Shown: one piece after another, positions 51,843 through 61,160 of the stretch | Layout: each line of letters starts with the position of its first letter | How positions within the stretch are numbered: position 1 is the stretch's first letter | Assembly: GCF_000425905.1 (NCBI RefSeq) | Contig: NZ_AUEI01000007.1 | Coordinates: 1 to 64,000 of the forward strand | Direction of reading: 5' to 3' | Origin: Lactobacillus psittaci DSM 15354 | GTDB lineage: Bacteria > Bacillota > Bacilli > Lactobacillales > Lactobacillaceae | DNA: 64,000 nt | The notes under the pieces: generated by a model | Seen by the model: the letters and a program-made list of their open reading frames with translations, nothing else | Databases searched by the model: none | What the model was told of the DNA's origin: nothing | Position numbers and translations under genes: made by a program

Positions 51843-54374
51843 ATGGGAAAAATTAATCGTTTTTATGATGCATTTCACCCTGACCATTATGACCTATTTA
51901 TTGATGTTAATCGAGAAAATAAGCAAATTACTGGGACTTCAACTATTACTGGTGAAGCGTTAAATAGAGAAGTAAATGTTCATCAAAAGTTTATGAGCAT
52001 TAGCAAGGTAACTCAAGATGGCGAAGCAGTACCTTTTGAAGTAGATGAAAAGGCAGAAGCAATTAAAATTACATTAGCTAAAGCTGGCAATACAACTATT
52101 AGTATTGATTACAGTGCACCACTTACAGATACAATGATGGGTATTTATCCTTCATACTACCAGTTAAATGGTAAAAAAGAAGAAATTATTGGTACTCAAT
52201 TTGAAACTACTTTTGCTCGTCAAGCATTCCCATGTATTGACGAACCAGAAGCTAAAGCAACTTTTAGTTTAGCACTTAAATTCGATGAAAAGCCTGGCGA
52301 AATTGCTTTGGCTAACATGCCAGAAACTAAAGTGGAAAATGGCGTGCACTACTTTGAAAAGACCGTTAAGATGTCAACTTACTTAGTTGCATTTGCCTTT
52401 GGTGACTTGCAATCTAAGATGACTGAAACTAAGAGCGGAGTAAAAGTAGGTGTCTTTGCTACTAAGGCTCACAAGGCTAAAGAATTAGACTTTGCTTTAG
52501 ATATTGCTAAACGTGCAATTGAATTTTATGAAGACTTCTACCAAACTCCTTATCCATTGCCACATTCATGGCAATTAGCTTTACCTGACTTTAGTGCTGG
52601 TGCGATGGAAAACTGGGGACTGGTAACTTACCGTGAAGCTTACTTGTTGCTTGATCCAGACAACACTCCACTTGACATGAAGAAGTTAGTGGCAACTGTA
52701 ATTACACACGAACTTGCTCACCAATGGTTTGGTGATTTAGTAACTATGAAGTGGTGGGACAACTTATGGCTTAACGAAAGTTTTGCTAACATGATGGAAT
52801 ATTTATCACTTGACCACTTAGAACCAAGCTGGAATGTTTGGGAAATGTTCCAATCTTCAGAAGCACCAGCTGCTTTGACTCGGGATGCAACTGATGGCGT
52901 TCAATCAGTTTATGTTGAAGTAAAAGATCCAGCAGAAATCGATACTTTATTTGATGGTGCAATCGTTTATGCTAAGGGTTCTAGAATGTTAGTAATGGTT
53001 AGAGCTCTTTTAGGTGACAAGGCACTACAAAAGGGCCTTAAGTATTACTTTGACCACCATAAGTTTGGTAATACTACTGGGGATGACTTGTGGAATGCTT
53101 TATCAACTGCAACTGACTTAAACATTGCTGAAATTATGCACTCATGGCTTAACCAACCAGGTTATCCTGTAGTGAATGCTTTTGTTGAAGATGGCCACTT
53201 GAAGTTGACTCAAAAGCAATTCTTTGTTGGTGAAGGCGAAGACAAGGGCCGAATTTGGCAAATTCCATTGAATGCTAACTTTGATTCACCAGCCATCATG
53301 ACTGAAAAAGAATTAGATTTAGGCGACTACGAAACTTTACGTAAGCAAGCTGGTCATGCATTAAGAATTAATGTTGGTAACACTACACACTGCGTTGTTA
53401 AATACGACGAAACTTTGATGAATGATATCTTAGCAGAAGTAGAAGATTTAGACTCAATTAGTAAGTTGCAATTACTACAAGATTTACGTTTACTCAGTGA
53501 AGGTCGCGAAAGTTCATACGCTGAAGTTGTTCCTTTACTTGATAAGCTTAAGGATTCTAAGTCAAACCTTGTAAATAACGCTATTTACACTACTGCTAGA
53601 AAGTTACGTCAATTTGTAACTCCAGATTCAGATGCTGAAAACTACTTGAAGCAATTCTACAACCGCTTAAGTGAAGACCAAGTTAAGCGTTTAGGTTGGG
53701 AAGTTAAAGCTGGAGAAAGCGATGAAGACAAGTTAACTCGTCCATACGTTTTAAGTGCTAGTCTTTATGGTGGTAATATTGATTCAGTTCGTGCAGCTCA
53801 CAAACTTTACCAAGAACATGAAGATGATCTAGAAAGCTTAAACGCTGATGTTCGTCCATATGTTTTGATTAATGAAGTTAAGAATTGTGGTTCAAGCGAA
53901 TTGACTGATAAGTTGATTAAGCTTTACCAAACTACAAGTGATGCCAGCTTCAAGAGCGACTTAACAGCTGCAATTACTTCATCTAAGAGTGAAAGTGAAC
54001 TTGAAAAAGTTGTATCTTACTTTAAGAATGCTGATGTGGTTAAGCCACAAGACTTACGTGGTTGGTTTGCAAGCGTCTTGAACAACAAGCTTGGTGAACA
54101 ACTCGCTTGGGACTGGATTAGAGACGAATGGGCATGGCTTGATAAGACTGTTGGTGGTGATATGGAATTTACTACTTTCATCACAGTAATTGCTAGAAAC
54201 TTTAAGACCGCTAAACGTCTTGAAGAATTTAAGGCCTTCTTTGAACCTAAGCTTGATCAACCAATGTTAACTCGTGAAATCAAGATGGATACCAAGGTTA
54301 TTGCAACTAGAGTTGACTTAGTTGAAGCTGAAAAAGTTAAGGTTAATGCTACTATTAAGAACTTGTTTATCTAA
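51843..54374 (+). CDS. pepN: Aminopeptidase N (lysyl aminopeptidase)
   Basis: An 843-residue M1 family zinc aminopeptidase. The exopeptidase motif GAMEN is at residues 253-257 and the zinc site HELAH at 289-293, with the third ligand Glu in LWLNESFANMMEY. It is cytoplasmic and frees N-terminal residues from peptides. ATG 51843 follows AAGGAG; an in-frame start at 51771 is rejected. Codon use is strongly biased, so expression is high. Terminator at 54388. Confidence 0.97.
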   Translation: MGKINRFYDAFHPDHYDLFIDVNRENKQITGTSTITGEALNREVNVHQKFMSISKVTQDGEAVPFEVDEKAEAIKITLAKAGNTTISIDYSAPLTDTMMGIYPSYYQLNGKKEEIIGTQFETTFARQAFPCIDEPEAKATFSLALKFDEKPGEIALANMPETKVENGVHYFEKTVKMSTYLVAFAFGDLQSKMTETKSGVKVGVFATKAHKAKELDFALDIAKRAIEFYEDFYQTPYPLPHSWQLALPDFSAGAMENWGLVTYREAYLLLDPDNTPLDMKKLVATVITHELAHQWFGDLVTMKWWDNLWLNESFANMMEYLSLDHLEPSWNVWEMFQSSEAPAALTRDATDGVQSVYVEVKDPAEIDTLFDGAIVYAKGSRMLVMVRALLGDKALQKGLKYYFDHHKFGNTTGDDLWNALSTATDLNIAEIMHSWLNQPGYPVVNAFVEDGHLKLTQKQFFVGEGEDKGRIWQIPLNANFDSPAIMTEKELDLGDYETLRKQAGHALRINVGNTTHCVVKYDETLMNDILAEVEDLDSISKLQLLQDLRLLSEGRESSYAEVVPLLDKLKDSKSNLVNNAIYTTARKLRQFVTPDSDAENYLKQFYNRLSEDQVKRLGWEVKAGESDEDKLTRPYVLSASLYGGNIDSVRAAHKLYQEHEDDLESLNADVRPYVLINEVKNCGSSELTDKLIKLYQTTSDASFKSDLTAAITSSKSESELEKVVSYFKNADVVKPQDLRGWFASVLNNKLGEQLAWDWIRDEWAWLDKTVGGDMEFTTFITVIARNFKTAKRLEEFKAFFEPKLDQPMLTREIKMDTKVIATRVDLVEAEKVKVNATIKNLFI

Positions 54375-54387
54375 TTTTATAGCAAAA

Positions 54388-54419
54388 TAAAAAGGTACTA
54401 CTAAGTGTGGTACCTTTTT
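54388..54419 (+). terminator. Terminator after pepN (bidirectional)
   Basis: AAAAAGGTAC and GTACCTTTTT pair around TACTAAGTGTG. Confidence 0.88.
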
Positions 54420-54439
54420 GTATGTAAAAGTTTAATTGC

Positions 54440-55099
54440 TTAAAATTTAGTCTCTTTAATGTCATCTTCAGGACGATGTTTAAGAATTCTTAATACGCGC
54501 CAAGGATAAGTCATACCTTCAGGAAACGGTGACAAGTTAACAGTGATTTGATGATGTTCAAATTGGTAATTAAGTGGATTTCTTTCATCAATCCATTCAA
54601 TTCGAGTAGGTTCGAGTTCAAAATTTCCAACTGTAACAGATGTAGGAAGTGGACTTTTAATGAAGACATAAATCTGATAAGGAGCATGACGATTCTGAAG
54701 TGCAAAACTGTTACCACTTGTGGTTAAGCTTGAAGCTTCACCCTCATTTAAAGCGTGGCCGAACCAGTGCATCCAGTCATTAATAATGGTTAAAGCTGTT
54801 TTTTGTTCTGGTTTGATATCACCATCGGCTTCTAAAGTTAGGTCAAAAATTGCTGCTTGATTATTTTTACGGCAGTGTACAATCTTATCGATTACATTTT
54901 CACTGGCTAATTCTTCACCACTAACTTCGACTAACTGGATTGTGTATTCGTCACAAGCTGCTTGATATGGAGCTAGATTGCTGGCATTAGAGATGCTAAT
55001 AGCGCGAGCACCAACATCACGTACAGTTTTTACTAATTCAGCAGGATTAGCTTGCTCATTTACGTTGAAGTTAAAAATAATTCCAAAATCTGGATTCAT
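54440..55099 (-). CDS. Conserved hypothetical protein (219 residues)
   Basis: A cytoplasmic protein without membrane segments. The N-terminal part (NPDFGIIFNFNVNEQANPAELVKTVRDVGARAISISNASN) looks like the start of an alpha/beta barrel, and the rest is rich in aromatic residues and ends in a charged tail. I cannot assign a family. ATG 55099 follows GGGAGG; an earlier in-frame start at 55114 sits inside that ribosome site. It lies alone between pepN and pepD. Confidence 0.75.
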   Translation of the reverse strand: MNPDFGIIFNFNVNEQANPAELVKTVRDVGARAISISNASNLAPYQAACDEYTIQLVEVSGEELASENVIDKIVHCRKNNQAAIFDLTLEADGDIKPEQKTALTIINDWMHWFGHALNEGEASSLTTSGNSFALQNRHAPYQIYVFIKSPLPTSVTVGNFELEPTRIEWIDERNPLNYQFEHHQITVNLSPFPEGMTYPWRVLRILKHRPEDDIKETKF

Positions 55100-55173
55100 A
55101 TCTTGTCCTCCCAAAAGTATTCTTTAATATTTTACCGTATATTTAAAATAAATAAAAATTTAGCGCACTAAAT

Positions 55174-55206
55174 AAAAACAGCAACTGACTAAGTTGCTGT
55201 TTTTAT
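55174..55206 (-). terminator. Bidirectional terminator after pepD
   Basis: AAAAACAGCAACT pairs with AGTTGCTGTTTTT around GACTA. Confidence 0.9.
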
Positions 55207-55215
55207 TGATTTGGA

Positions 55216-56628
55216 TTATAAGTTTGGATCCATCACAAAAGCTAATGGTGATTCAGCTGATTGCTTAGTAATTAAACTAGCACATAAATCTTGATAGTTT
55301 TTGATTGCTACTTTTGCCATCTTGGCGTTAGCTTCGTCAATTAGATTTTGTTTTTCGGTTTGATTACTCAAGGTAGCTAATTTTTCATCAGTTTCGTAAC
55401 GGATTTGGCAAACTTGTTTGCTTGTATCATCTTGTACACTAGTTAATTCTTTAGCATATTTACTCCATGAGCGATCAGCTAAGATACTAGCCAGTTTAAA
55501 TACCCAATAAGCAGAATCAGCTGAATATGTTTCAGTTCCTTTATCCCACATTTCAGGTACTTTAGTTCCTTGAGGATAAAATGGAATATATACTCCTTGT
55601 GAAGTAACTCCCATACATAACCAATGTACCATCTTGTCCCCATTTAGTTCTAGTAAGTGGCTTTCTTGTGTAGTGGCAACACTGATAGGACGGAAAGTAG
55701 CGGTATGCTTATTTTTTTCACTTACTAAATCATAAGGCGTATTTTGATAATGATCACTTAAGACTCTTTGGGCATCTTGAATTGAGATTGGCCGGTCAGG
55801 CTTTTCCAAAAATGGCAAGTAATAGTCTTGGGGATTCTTTTGCTTGGAAGGAGTCAATAAACGTTGACCAGTCCAAACTCTTGGAGTGTTATAATGCAAG
55901 TCTGATTCATCTTGAGTTCCAAAGATATGACGCCAATTAAATGGTTTATCCTTGGGCCATAAGTTGTTGTTATAAACGAAATCTTGTAAGCCTGCAGAGT
56001 AAATGAAATTATTGGAATCATTAAAATCAATTTCTTGAATGGCCAATTGATTTGCGACAACAGCATAAGAATCATCAGGGATCCTTTGAGCAACATAATG
56101 GTGGCCACTACCAATTTCAAAATACCAAGCTTCGTTTGGATCAGCAAACAAAATTCCATCAGCTTCAGCAGCTCCATGAGTACGAATGATTTCACCTAAG
56201 CGTTCAATTCCTTCGCGAGCTGTTTTGATATATGGTAAAACGCAAGTTACCATTGCTTCTTCTAAAATTCCATTTTCAGTATCAAAAGGGTCAGCAGCTA
56301 AGACTCTAGCGTTAGCATAAGCAGATTCAGTTGCACTCATTGCAACATGAAATTCATTAATTCCATCTTCTTCAAAAACACCATATTTATCGGTCCATTC
56401 AGGTGTACTAGAGTAGGCATAACTCTTTTCTGGAAGTGGTATGCTAAATTTATTATCTTTAGAAGTAAAAACGCTATTTTGACTTTCTTTGGCTGGATTA
56501 AAGGCTAAATGCTTGGGCCAAGCAGTTTTACAGTCTTCATTTCTACCGATAATAACACTACCAGTAATTGAAGCTTTTTTACCAATTAAAATTGATGTAC
56601 AGGCAGAGCGACCATGTTTAATAATCAT
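55216..56628 (-). CDS. pepD: Dipeptidase (C69 family, PepD)
   Basis: A 470-residue Ntn-hydrolase-like dipeptidase. The nucleophile is Cys10 in SACTSILIGKKASITGSVIIGRNED; the leading nine residues would be processed off in active enzyme. ATG 56628 is used; a GTG at 56637 is too close to the AGAAAG ribosome site. It is cytoplasmic and hydrolyses a wide range of dipeptides, complementing PepN. Confidence 0.93.
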   Translation of the reverse strand: MIIKHGRSACTSILIGKKASITGSVIIGRNEDCKTAWPKHLAFNPAKESQNSVFTSKDNKFSIPLPEKSYAYSSTPEWTDKYGVFEEDGINEFHVAMSATESAYANARVLAADPFDTENGILEEAMVTCVLPYIKTAREGIERLGEIIRTHGAAEADGILFADPNEAWYFEIGSGHHYVAQRIPDDSYAVVANQLAIQEIDFNDSNNFIYSAGLQDFVYNNNLWPKDKPFNWRHIFGTQDESDLHYNTPRVWTGQRLLTPSKQKNPQDYYLPFLEKPDRPISIQDAQRVLSDHYQNTPYDLVSEKNKHTATFRPISVATTQESHLLELNGDKMVHWLCMGVTSQGVYIPFYPQGTKVPEMWDKGTETYSADSAYWVFKLASILADRSWSKYAKELTSVQDDTSKQVCQIRYETDEKLATLSNQTEKQNLIDEANAKMAKVAIKNYQDLCASLITKQSAESPLAFVMDPNL

Positions 56629-56704
56629 ATTTGTCACACTTTCTATTGTTTTATATTATAATTATAAAATAACAAAATATTTTTAAAAAGGGAGCGGTTT
56701 TGTT

Positions 56705-56914
56705 ATGGAAGATAAAAGTATTACATTAACTACAGATTATGCAACTAATAGTATTAATATGAATTTTTCTGATAACTTAACCGATGGTCAAGAAATCGGT
56801 TATATTTTATCTGCCTCATTCTTGTCATACGCTATCAATCAAGGCTTATCTAAAGAAGAAATTGTAAAATTGGTTTCTGAAGGATATGATGAGTTTACTA
56901 GTGATAATAATTAA
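56705..56914 (+). CDS. Small acidic hypothetical protein (69 residues)
   Basis: A short, acidic, probably helical protein without membrane segment. GGAG lies ten bases before ATG 56705. It is followed after 33 bases by a TetR gene on the same strand. I do not recognise it. Confidence 0.6.
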   Translation: MEDKSITLTTDYATNSINMNFSDNLTDGQEIGYILSASFLSYAINQGLSKEEIVKLVSEGYDEFTSDNN

Positions 56915-56947
56915 ATCATTAGATACTATATTTGAGGGTAAGTATTA

Positions 56948-57547
56948 ATGGCTAGAAAAAAGGAAATTCGACGCCAGCAGATTCTTGATGTGGCTTATAA
57001 ATTAGCATTACGTGATGGTGTAAAGAGTTTAACAGCACGTAACATTGCACAAGTGGGTAAATTTTCAACCCAACCAATTTATCTGGAATTTAGTAATATG
57101 GCCGATTTAAGAAAGCAAGTTTTGCGTATTATGGCTACTAATTTACGTAAAGAAATTTCTAGTAAGGCTTATATTGGCAAGGCTTTAGTAGACTTAGATT
57201 TAGCATATGTTGAATTTGCTCAAGAAGAATATGATGCCTTTAAAGCAATGTTTACCGATGGAAAACTTGCAAGTAAGATTTTATCATCTACTTTAATGAA
57301 GCTGGGAATAGAGTGTTTTTATAAGCAATATCAAAATGTTGATGTTGATGACGAAAAAATTGAATTAGTGATTATGGCTAATTGGATTGCCGCAACTGGA
57401 ATTGCATCATTAGTTGTGAATAGAGTAGCTACTTTTACTCAAGAACAGATGGTTGATGTTTTTGAAAAACAAATAGAAGAAAGTCTTGAGAATAAAGATT
57501 TAAGTTATGTTAAGCAAAATCCGATGTTTATAGTTGCTGAAGAATAG
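56948..57547 (+). CDS. TetR family transcriptional regulator
   Basis: A 199-residue regulator with the N-terminal TetR helix-turn-helix (RRQQILDVAYKLALRDGVKSLTARNIAQVGKFSTQPIYLEFSNMADLR). The position of Tyr in TQPIYLEF corresponds to the DNA-recognition turn. Its target is not evident; the neighbours are flavin reductase genes 155 bases downstream, beyond a terminator. GAGGG is nine bases before ATG 56948. Confidence 0.88.
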   Translation: MARKKEIRRQQILDVAYKLALRDGVKSLTARNIAQVGKFSTQPIYLEFSNMADLRKQVLRIMATNLRKEISSKAYIGKALVDLDLAYVEFAQEEYDAFKAMFTDGKLASKILSSTLMKLGIECFYKQYQNVDVDDEKIELVIMANWIAATGIASLVVNRVATFTQEQMVDVFEKQIEESLENKDLSYVKQNPMFIVAEE

Positions 57548-57553
57548 ATTAAC

Positions 57554-57587
57554 GATAGTATTGCTTTTAATGGCAGTACTATTTTTT
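57554..57587 (+). terminator. Terminator after the TetR gene
   Basis: ATAGTATTGC pairs with GCAGTACTAT (one wobble), loop TTTTAATG, followed by TTTTTT. Confidence 0.85.
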
Positions 57588-57701
57588 GTCTTATAATAAG
57601 CAAAGAGTTATTAATTAAAGTTATTAATTGATTTTGTCTTGGTTTATGTGAAAAAGTTAACTATAATAAAGATATATGTTTTTGAGAAAGGTGGCCTTTT
57701 A

Positions 57702-58238
57702 ATGAAAATTCTTGCACTTGTTGGTAGTAATGCAGAAAACTCATTTAATCGCAAATTACTATTAGCAATTAAGAAGCGCTTTACTAGACACGAAATAGAA
57801 CTTGCTGAGATTAAGGATTTGCCATTATATAAAGAGAAATCAGCTACACCAGCTGCAATCAGTGAATTGGCAAATAAGATTAGCAACAGTGATTTGGTTT
57901 TAATTGGAACACCTGAACAACAACACTCAGTTACTAGCGCATTGAAGAGCTGTCTAGAATGGCTTTCTTCAAATGAACACCCGTTTAATGGGAAAAAGGT
58001 GGCAATTGTTGGTACTTCAGTGCTTGCTCAAGGTAGTGGAAGAAGTCAAACTCGTTTGAAGAGCATTTTGGCCTCACCAGGTTTTGGTTGTGAAGTATTT
58101 AATGGTGATGAATTTATGTTGGGCTTAGCTGGCCAAGCTTTTGATGAAGAAGGTAACTTAACTAATGAAAAAACTTTGGAATTCTTAGATAAGTTCTTTG
58201 GTGAAGTTGAAACTTGGTATCAGAAAGTTTCTGAATAG
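57702..58238 (+). CDS. NAD(P)H-dependent flavin reductase, first of a tandem pair
   Basis: A 178-residue FMN-reductase-type flavodoxin-fold protein: [16 protein letters not shown] binds the flavin phosphate; the family motif TPEYxHxIPxALK reads [13 protein letters not shown] here, so the tyrosine is missing. ATG 57702 follows GAAAGGTGG; an in-frame start at 57639 is rejected. It is nine bases upstream of a close paralogue. In Lactobacillus johnsonii a tandem pair of NADH-flavin reductases of this kind makes hydrogen peroxide; the same role is likely here. Confidence 0.87.
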   Translation: MKILALVGSNAENSFNRKLLLAIKKRFTRHEIELAEIKDLPLYKEKSATPAAISELANKISNSDLVLIGTPEQQHSVTSALKSCLEWLSSNEHPFNGKKVAIVGTSVLAQGSGRSQTRLKSILASPGFGCEVFNGDEFMLGLAGQAFDEEGNLTNEKTLEFLDKFFGEVETWYQKVSE

Positions 58239-58247
58239 GAGGCAACA

Positions 58248-58796
58248 ATGAAATTATTAGCTTTAGTTGGAACAAATGCCGATTTTTCATATAATCGTTT
58301 CTTAGCTCACTTTATCGCCAAGCGTTACCATAAACAAGCAGAAATTGAAGTAGTAGAAATCAATGACTTGCCTTTATTTGGCCGTGAATTCAGTGCTAAT
58401 GAAGCAGTTGAAGTATTTAGAAATAAGATTAAACAAGCCGATGGTATAATCGTTACAACTCCAGAATACGATCATGCTATTCCAGCAGCTTTAAAGAGTG
58501 CTTTAGAATGGTTAGGATCACATTCTGGTAGTAATGTAATGAAGATGAAGCCGGTTATGGTTGTAGGTACTTCTTATGGAATGATGGGTGCAGCTCGTGC
58601 TCAAGAAGATGCAAGAGAAATTTTGCTGTCACCAGATATGACTGCTAATGTATTACCTGGTAACGAAGTTTTGATTGGCAATGCCTTTGGTAACTTTGAT
58701 AAAGAAACCGGCGATTTGACCAATGAAGATTACATCAAGCAACTTGATCAAGTAATGCAGAACTTTGTTGCTTTTGTTAAGCAAAATTTGAAGTAA
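58248..58796 (+). CDS. NAD(P)H-dependent flavin reductase, second of a tandem pair
   Basis: A 182-residue paralogue of the preceding protein with the canonical motif TPEYDHAIPAALKSALEWLG near residue 67 and the GTSYGMMGAARAQ loop. GGAGG lies five bases before ATG 58248. The pair probably forms a heteromer producing H2O2 from NADH and oxygen, as described for the johnsonii group; this is taken from family knowledge. Confidence 0.89.
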   Translation: MKLLALVGTNADFSYNRFLAHFIAKRYHKQAEIEVVEINDLPLFGREFSANEAVEVFRNKIKQADGIIVTTPEYDHAIPAALKSALEWLGSHSGSNVMKMKPVMVVGTSYGMMGAARAQEDAREILLSPDMTANVLPGNEVLIGNAFGNFDKETGDLTNEDYIKQLDQVMQNFVAFVKQNLK

Positions 58797-58801
58797 AAAA
58801 T

Positions 58802-58838
58802 AAAGTCTTTATCTTTTTAAGGTGAAGACTTTTTTGTT
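58802..58838 (+). terminator. Terminator after the flavin reductase pair
   Basis: AAGTCTT pairs with AAGACTT around an AT-rich loop, followed by TTTTG. Confidence 0.75.
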
Positions 58839-58886
58839 TTGTCGCTAGCAAGTTTTACGTATAATTGACTTGAGGTGAAGCTTGTA

Positions 58887-59645
58887 ATGAAAATAATAAT
58901 TTCTCCAGCCAAGAAAATGGTTAAGACTGATAGTTTTTTGCCCCGGAGCCAGCCAGTCTTTTTAAATAAAGCCGAAGAATTAATAGCTTTTTTACGAGAA
59001 AGAGATTTTGAGCAATTAAGCGAAATTTGGCAGGCAAGTCCGGCAATTACTCGTGAAGGGCAAAGACAACTAGCTGATTTTAATAGTGCGAAAGCAACTG
59101 TTCCAGCAATTGCAACATATAGTGGAATCCAGTATCAATATATGGCAGCAGATTTGTTTACAGAGCGAGCTTTAGATTATAGTCAGCAACATTTGCGCAT
59201 TCTCTCTGGCTTGTATGGTGTTTTACGCCCATTTGATGCAGTGTGTCCTTATCGCTTAGAGTTAAAAAATAAAATGATAGGATTTCGTGATTATAGCTTG
59301 TATCATTTTTGGGGGAGTTTAATTCATGACGAATTATTCAAAGATGATCAAGTTGTCATAAATCTCGCATCTAAAGAATATGCTAGGGTAGTGAAGCCAT
59401 ACTTGAAATCAGATGAGCGAATGATTACTATTGATTTTTTAGAAAAAAGAGCTCAAGGTTATAAAACAATTGGGACACACGCTAAGATGAGTCGTGGAGA
59501 AATGACCAGATTTATTTGTGAAAATCAAATAAAAACGCCTGAAGAACTTCAAGCGTTTAGTGATTTTTCTTATAAATTTGATGTGAGTGTCAGTGATGAC
59601 AATACTTATGTCTTTAAGACTGATTTTGACTTTAAAAGAAAGTAG
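58887..59645 (+). CDS. yaaA: Peroxide stress protein YaaA
   Basis: A 252-residue protein of the YaaA (DUF328/UPF0246) family with the hallmark IISPAKKM near the N-terminus and SGLYGVLRPFDAVCPYRLELKNKM. In E. coli it lowers free iron during H2O2 stress and so limits oxidative DNA damage. It lies directly after the H2O2-forming flavin reductases, an apt place. The start is ATG 58887, with GAGGTGA upstream, rather than the ATG at 58875. It overlaps the converging esterase gene by 14 bases. Confidence 0.9.
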   Translation: MKIIISPAKKMVKTDSFLPRSQPVFLNKAEELIAFLRERDFEQLSEIWQASPAITREGQRQLADFNSAKATVPAIATYSGIQYQYMAADLFTERALDYSQQHLRILSGLYGVLRPFDAVCPYRLELKNKMIGFRDYSLYHFWGSLIHDELFKDDQVVINLASKEYARVVKPYLKSDERMITIDFLEKRAQGYKTIGTHAKMSRGEMTRFICENQIKTPEELQAFSDFSYKFDVSVSDDNTYVFKTDFDFKRK

Positions 59646-60378
59646 TAGGTCTTAAAAAATCTGTAGTTAGCCTGATAGCTTCTTTTTGACTATCTCCTGT
59701 GAAGCGATGATCAGCTTCAATTAAATGAAGAGTAGAATTTTCGTAAATATCATGATATTTTTGACTATATTTATAATCAACAACTTGGTCTGATTTGCCA
59801 TGAATTAAGCAGACAGGGCCAGTGAAGTTTTTAGAAGTCTCATAAATTGGTAAGTTTTGTGCTATTCGAAGGTAAAAACCACCTAATTCTTTTCCTTTAT
59901 AAGGGATGATATCTGGAATCTTTTTAGGATTATAGCTAACGCCTTGGGTTGAACCCGCTAAAGCGTCATCTTTCAAGCAAGCAGCAGGAGCTAGTAAGAC
60001 TAACTTATCAATTAAATCGGGATAAAGACCTGCTAGCATTGAGGCAATAACGCCACCTTGAGAATGACCAACTAAGTAAATGTGGTTTATATGTGGATTA
60101 GTTTTAACATATGATAAGACACAATTTGCATCAGCTATTTCATTTAAAACGGTCATATCCTTGAAGGCACCATCACTTTCACCATGACCATTAAAATCAA
60201 AACGAATGCTGGAGACATTTTCATTACATAGGTTTTGTGCTAGTTGCTTTAATAAGTCAGTATTTCGATTGGCTGTAAAACCATGCATAATGATTGCTAA
60301 ATCATAGCGCTCACCGAAAGGATTGAGCTGCTCACAGACGATATTTAATCCATCGCGTTTAAGTGTAAAAATCGACAT
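59632..60378 (-). CDS. Cinnamoyl/feruloyl esterase-like alpha/beta hydrolase
   Basis: A 248-residue cytoplasmic hydrolase that closely parallels the characterised cinnamoyl esterase of Lactobacillus johnsonii. Catalytic Ser106 is in GHSQGG, Asp197 in HGKSDQVV, and His224 in IEADHRF; the oxyanion region HGFTANRNT and the DFNGHGESDG loop are also kept. It would cleave hydroxycinnamate esters of plant food. ATG 60378 follows GGAGTGG; a longer in-frame reading to 60465 is rejected. Confidence 0.9.
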   Translation of the reverse strand: MSIFTLKRDGLNIVCEQLNPFGERYDLAIIMHGFTANRNTDLLKQLAQNLCNENVSSIRFDFNGHGESDGAFKDMTVLNEIADANCVLSYVKTNPHINHIYLVGHSQGGVIASMLAGLYPDLIDKLVLLAPAACLKDDALAGSTQGVSYNPKKIPDIIPYKGKELGGFYLRIAQNLPIYETSKNFTGPVCLIHGKSDQVVDYKYSQKYHDIYENSTLHLIEADHRFTGDSQKEAIRLTTDFLRPTTFF

Positions 60379-60448
60379 AAATTCCACTCCTATCAATGCT
60401 ATTTTAACGCTTTTTAGGATGTTATTTGCTAAAGAAAGGATAAAAACT

Positions 60449-61048
60449 ATGAAATTAACCCTCATTCGTCACGGTCAAACCGATTTGAACAAAGAAAATC
60501 GTATTCAAGGTGGAGGAATTGATCAACCTTTAAATGAAACTGGAATTATGCAGGCTCAGCAAGCTGCTAAGAATTTTGATATTAGTGGATATGACTTAGT
60601 TTATGCTAGTCCATTAAAGCGAGCACGGAAGACAGCTGAAATTTTTGTTCATGATGAAAAGCCAATACATTTTGACGAGCGTTTAAAAGAAATGGACTTT
60701 GGTGAATGGGATACCCTAAGAGTAATTGACCTTTATAAAAAGTATCCTAAGGGATTCACTAGTGATGGATATATTGCAAATGGCTACTTGCGATATGCTC
60801 CAAGTGGAGAAAGTTTTGAAGACGTAGCCCAAAGGGCTAGTGAATTTGTGGACGAATTAATCGATAAGTATCCAGATAAGAATGTTTTGGTTGTTTGTCA
60901 TGGTACTTTAATTAAGACCTTAGTGGCACATTATTTTGCAAATGGTAATCTTGATATTTTTAGACAAGTTGAAAATTGTGCCATTAGTAAATTTGTATTT
61001 GAAGAAAATCGCAGACAAGTACAAATGTACAATCATGTAATTGGTTAA
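60449..61048 (+). CDS. Histidine phosphatase family protein
   Basis: A 199-residue phosphoglycerate mutase-like phosphatase. The RHGQTDLN motif (residues 7-14) carries the phospho-accepting His8, and the second His is in VVCHGTLIKTL. It belongs with small-molecule or protein phosphatases rather than with the mutase GpmA, which is encoded at 24412. The substrate is unknown. ATG 60449 follows AAAGGA; the reading upstream overlaps the esterase gene on the other strand. Confidence 0.88.
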   Translation: MKLTLIRHGQTDLNKENRIQGGGIDQPLNETGIMQAQQAAKNFDISGYDLVYASPLKRARKTAEIFVHDEKPIHFDERLKEMDFGEWDTLRVIDLYKKYPKGFTSDGYIANGYLRYAPSGESFEDVAQRASEFVDELIDKYPDKNVLVVCHGTLIKTLVAHYFANGNLDIFRQVENCAISKFVFEENRRQVQMYNHVIG

Positions 61049-61055
61049 AATCCTA

Positions 61056-61080
61056 AGAAGCTATATTAGCTTCTTTTTTT
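61056..61080 (+). terminator. Terminator after the histidine phosphatase gene
   Basis: AGAAGCTA pairs with TAGCTTCT around TAT, followed by TTTTTT. Confidence 0.88.
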
Positions 61081-61091
61081 ATGATAGAATA

Positions 61092-61146
61092 TTGACATGG
61101 TGTCACAAAATGTTAGAATAAAGTTTGACAGGTGACATAGTGTCAC
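61092..61146 (+). promoter_or_regulatory. Promoter with two operator palindromes for the TetR/ABC operon
   Basis: TTGACA (61092-61097), TAGAAT (61114-61119), 16 bases apart with TG before the -10. Palindromes TGACATGGTGTCA (61093-61105) and TGACATAGTGTCA (61133-61145) lie over the -35 and downstream of the -10. Their centres are 40 bases apart. They are probable binding sites for the TetR protein encoded next. Confidence 0.75.
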
Positions 61147-61160
61147 TTGAAAGGAGAACT

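Noticed and set aside
59632-59645. Possible frameshift where yaaA and the esterase overlap
   Set aside because: The 14-base overlap is between convergent genes that both reach full family length, so it is ordinary.
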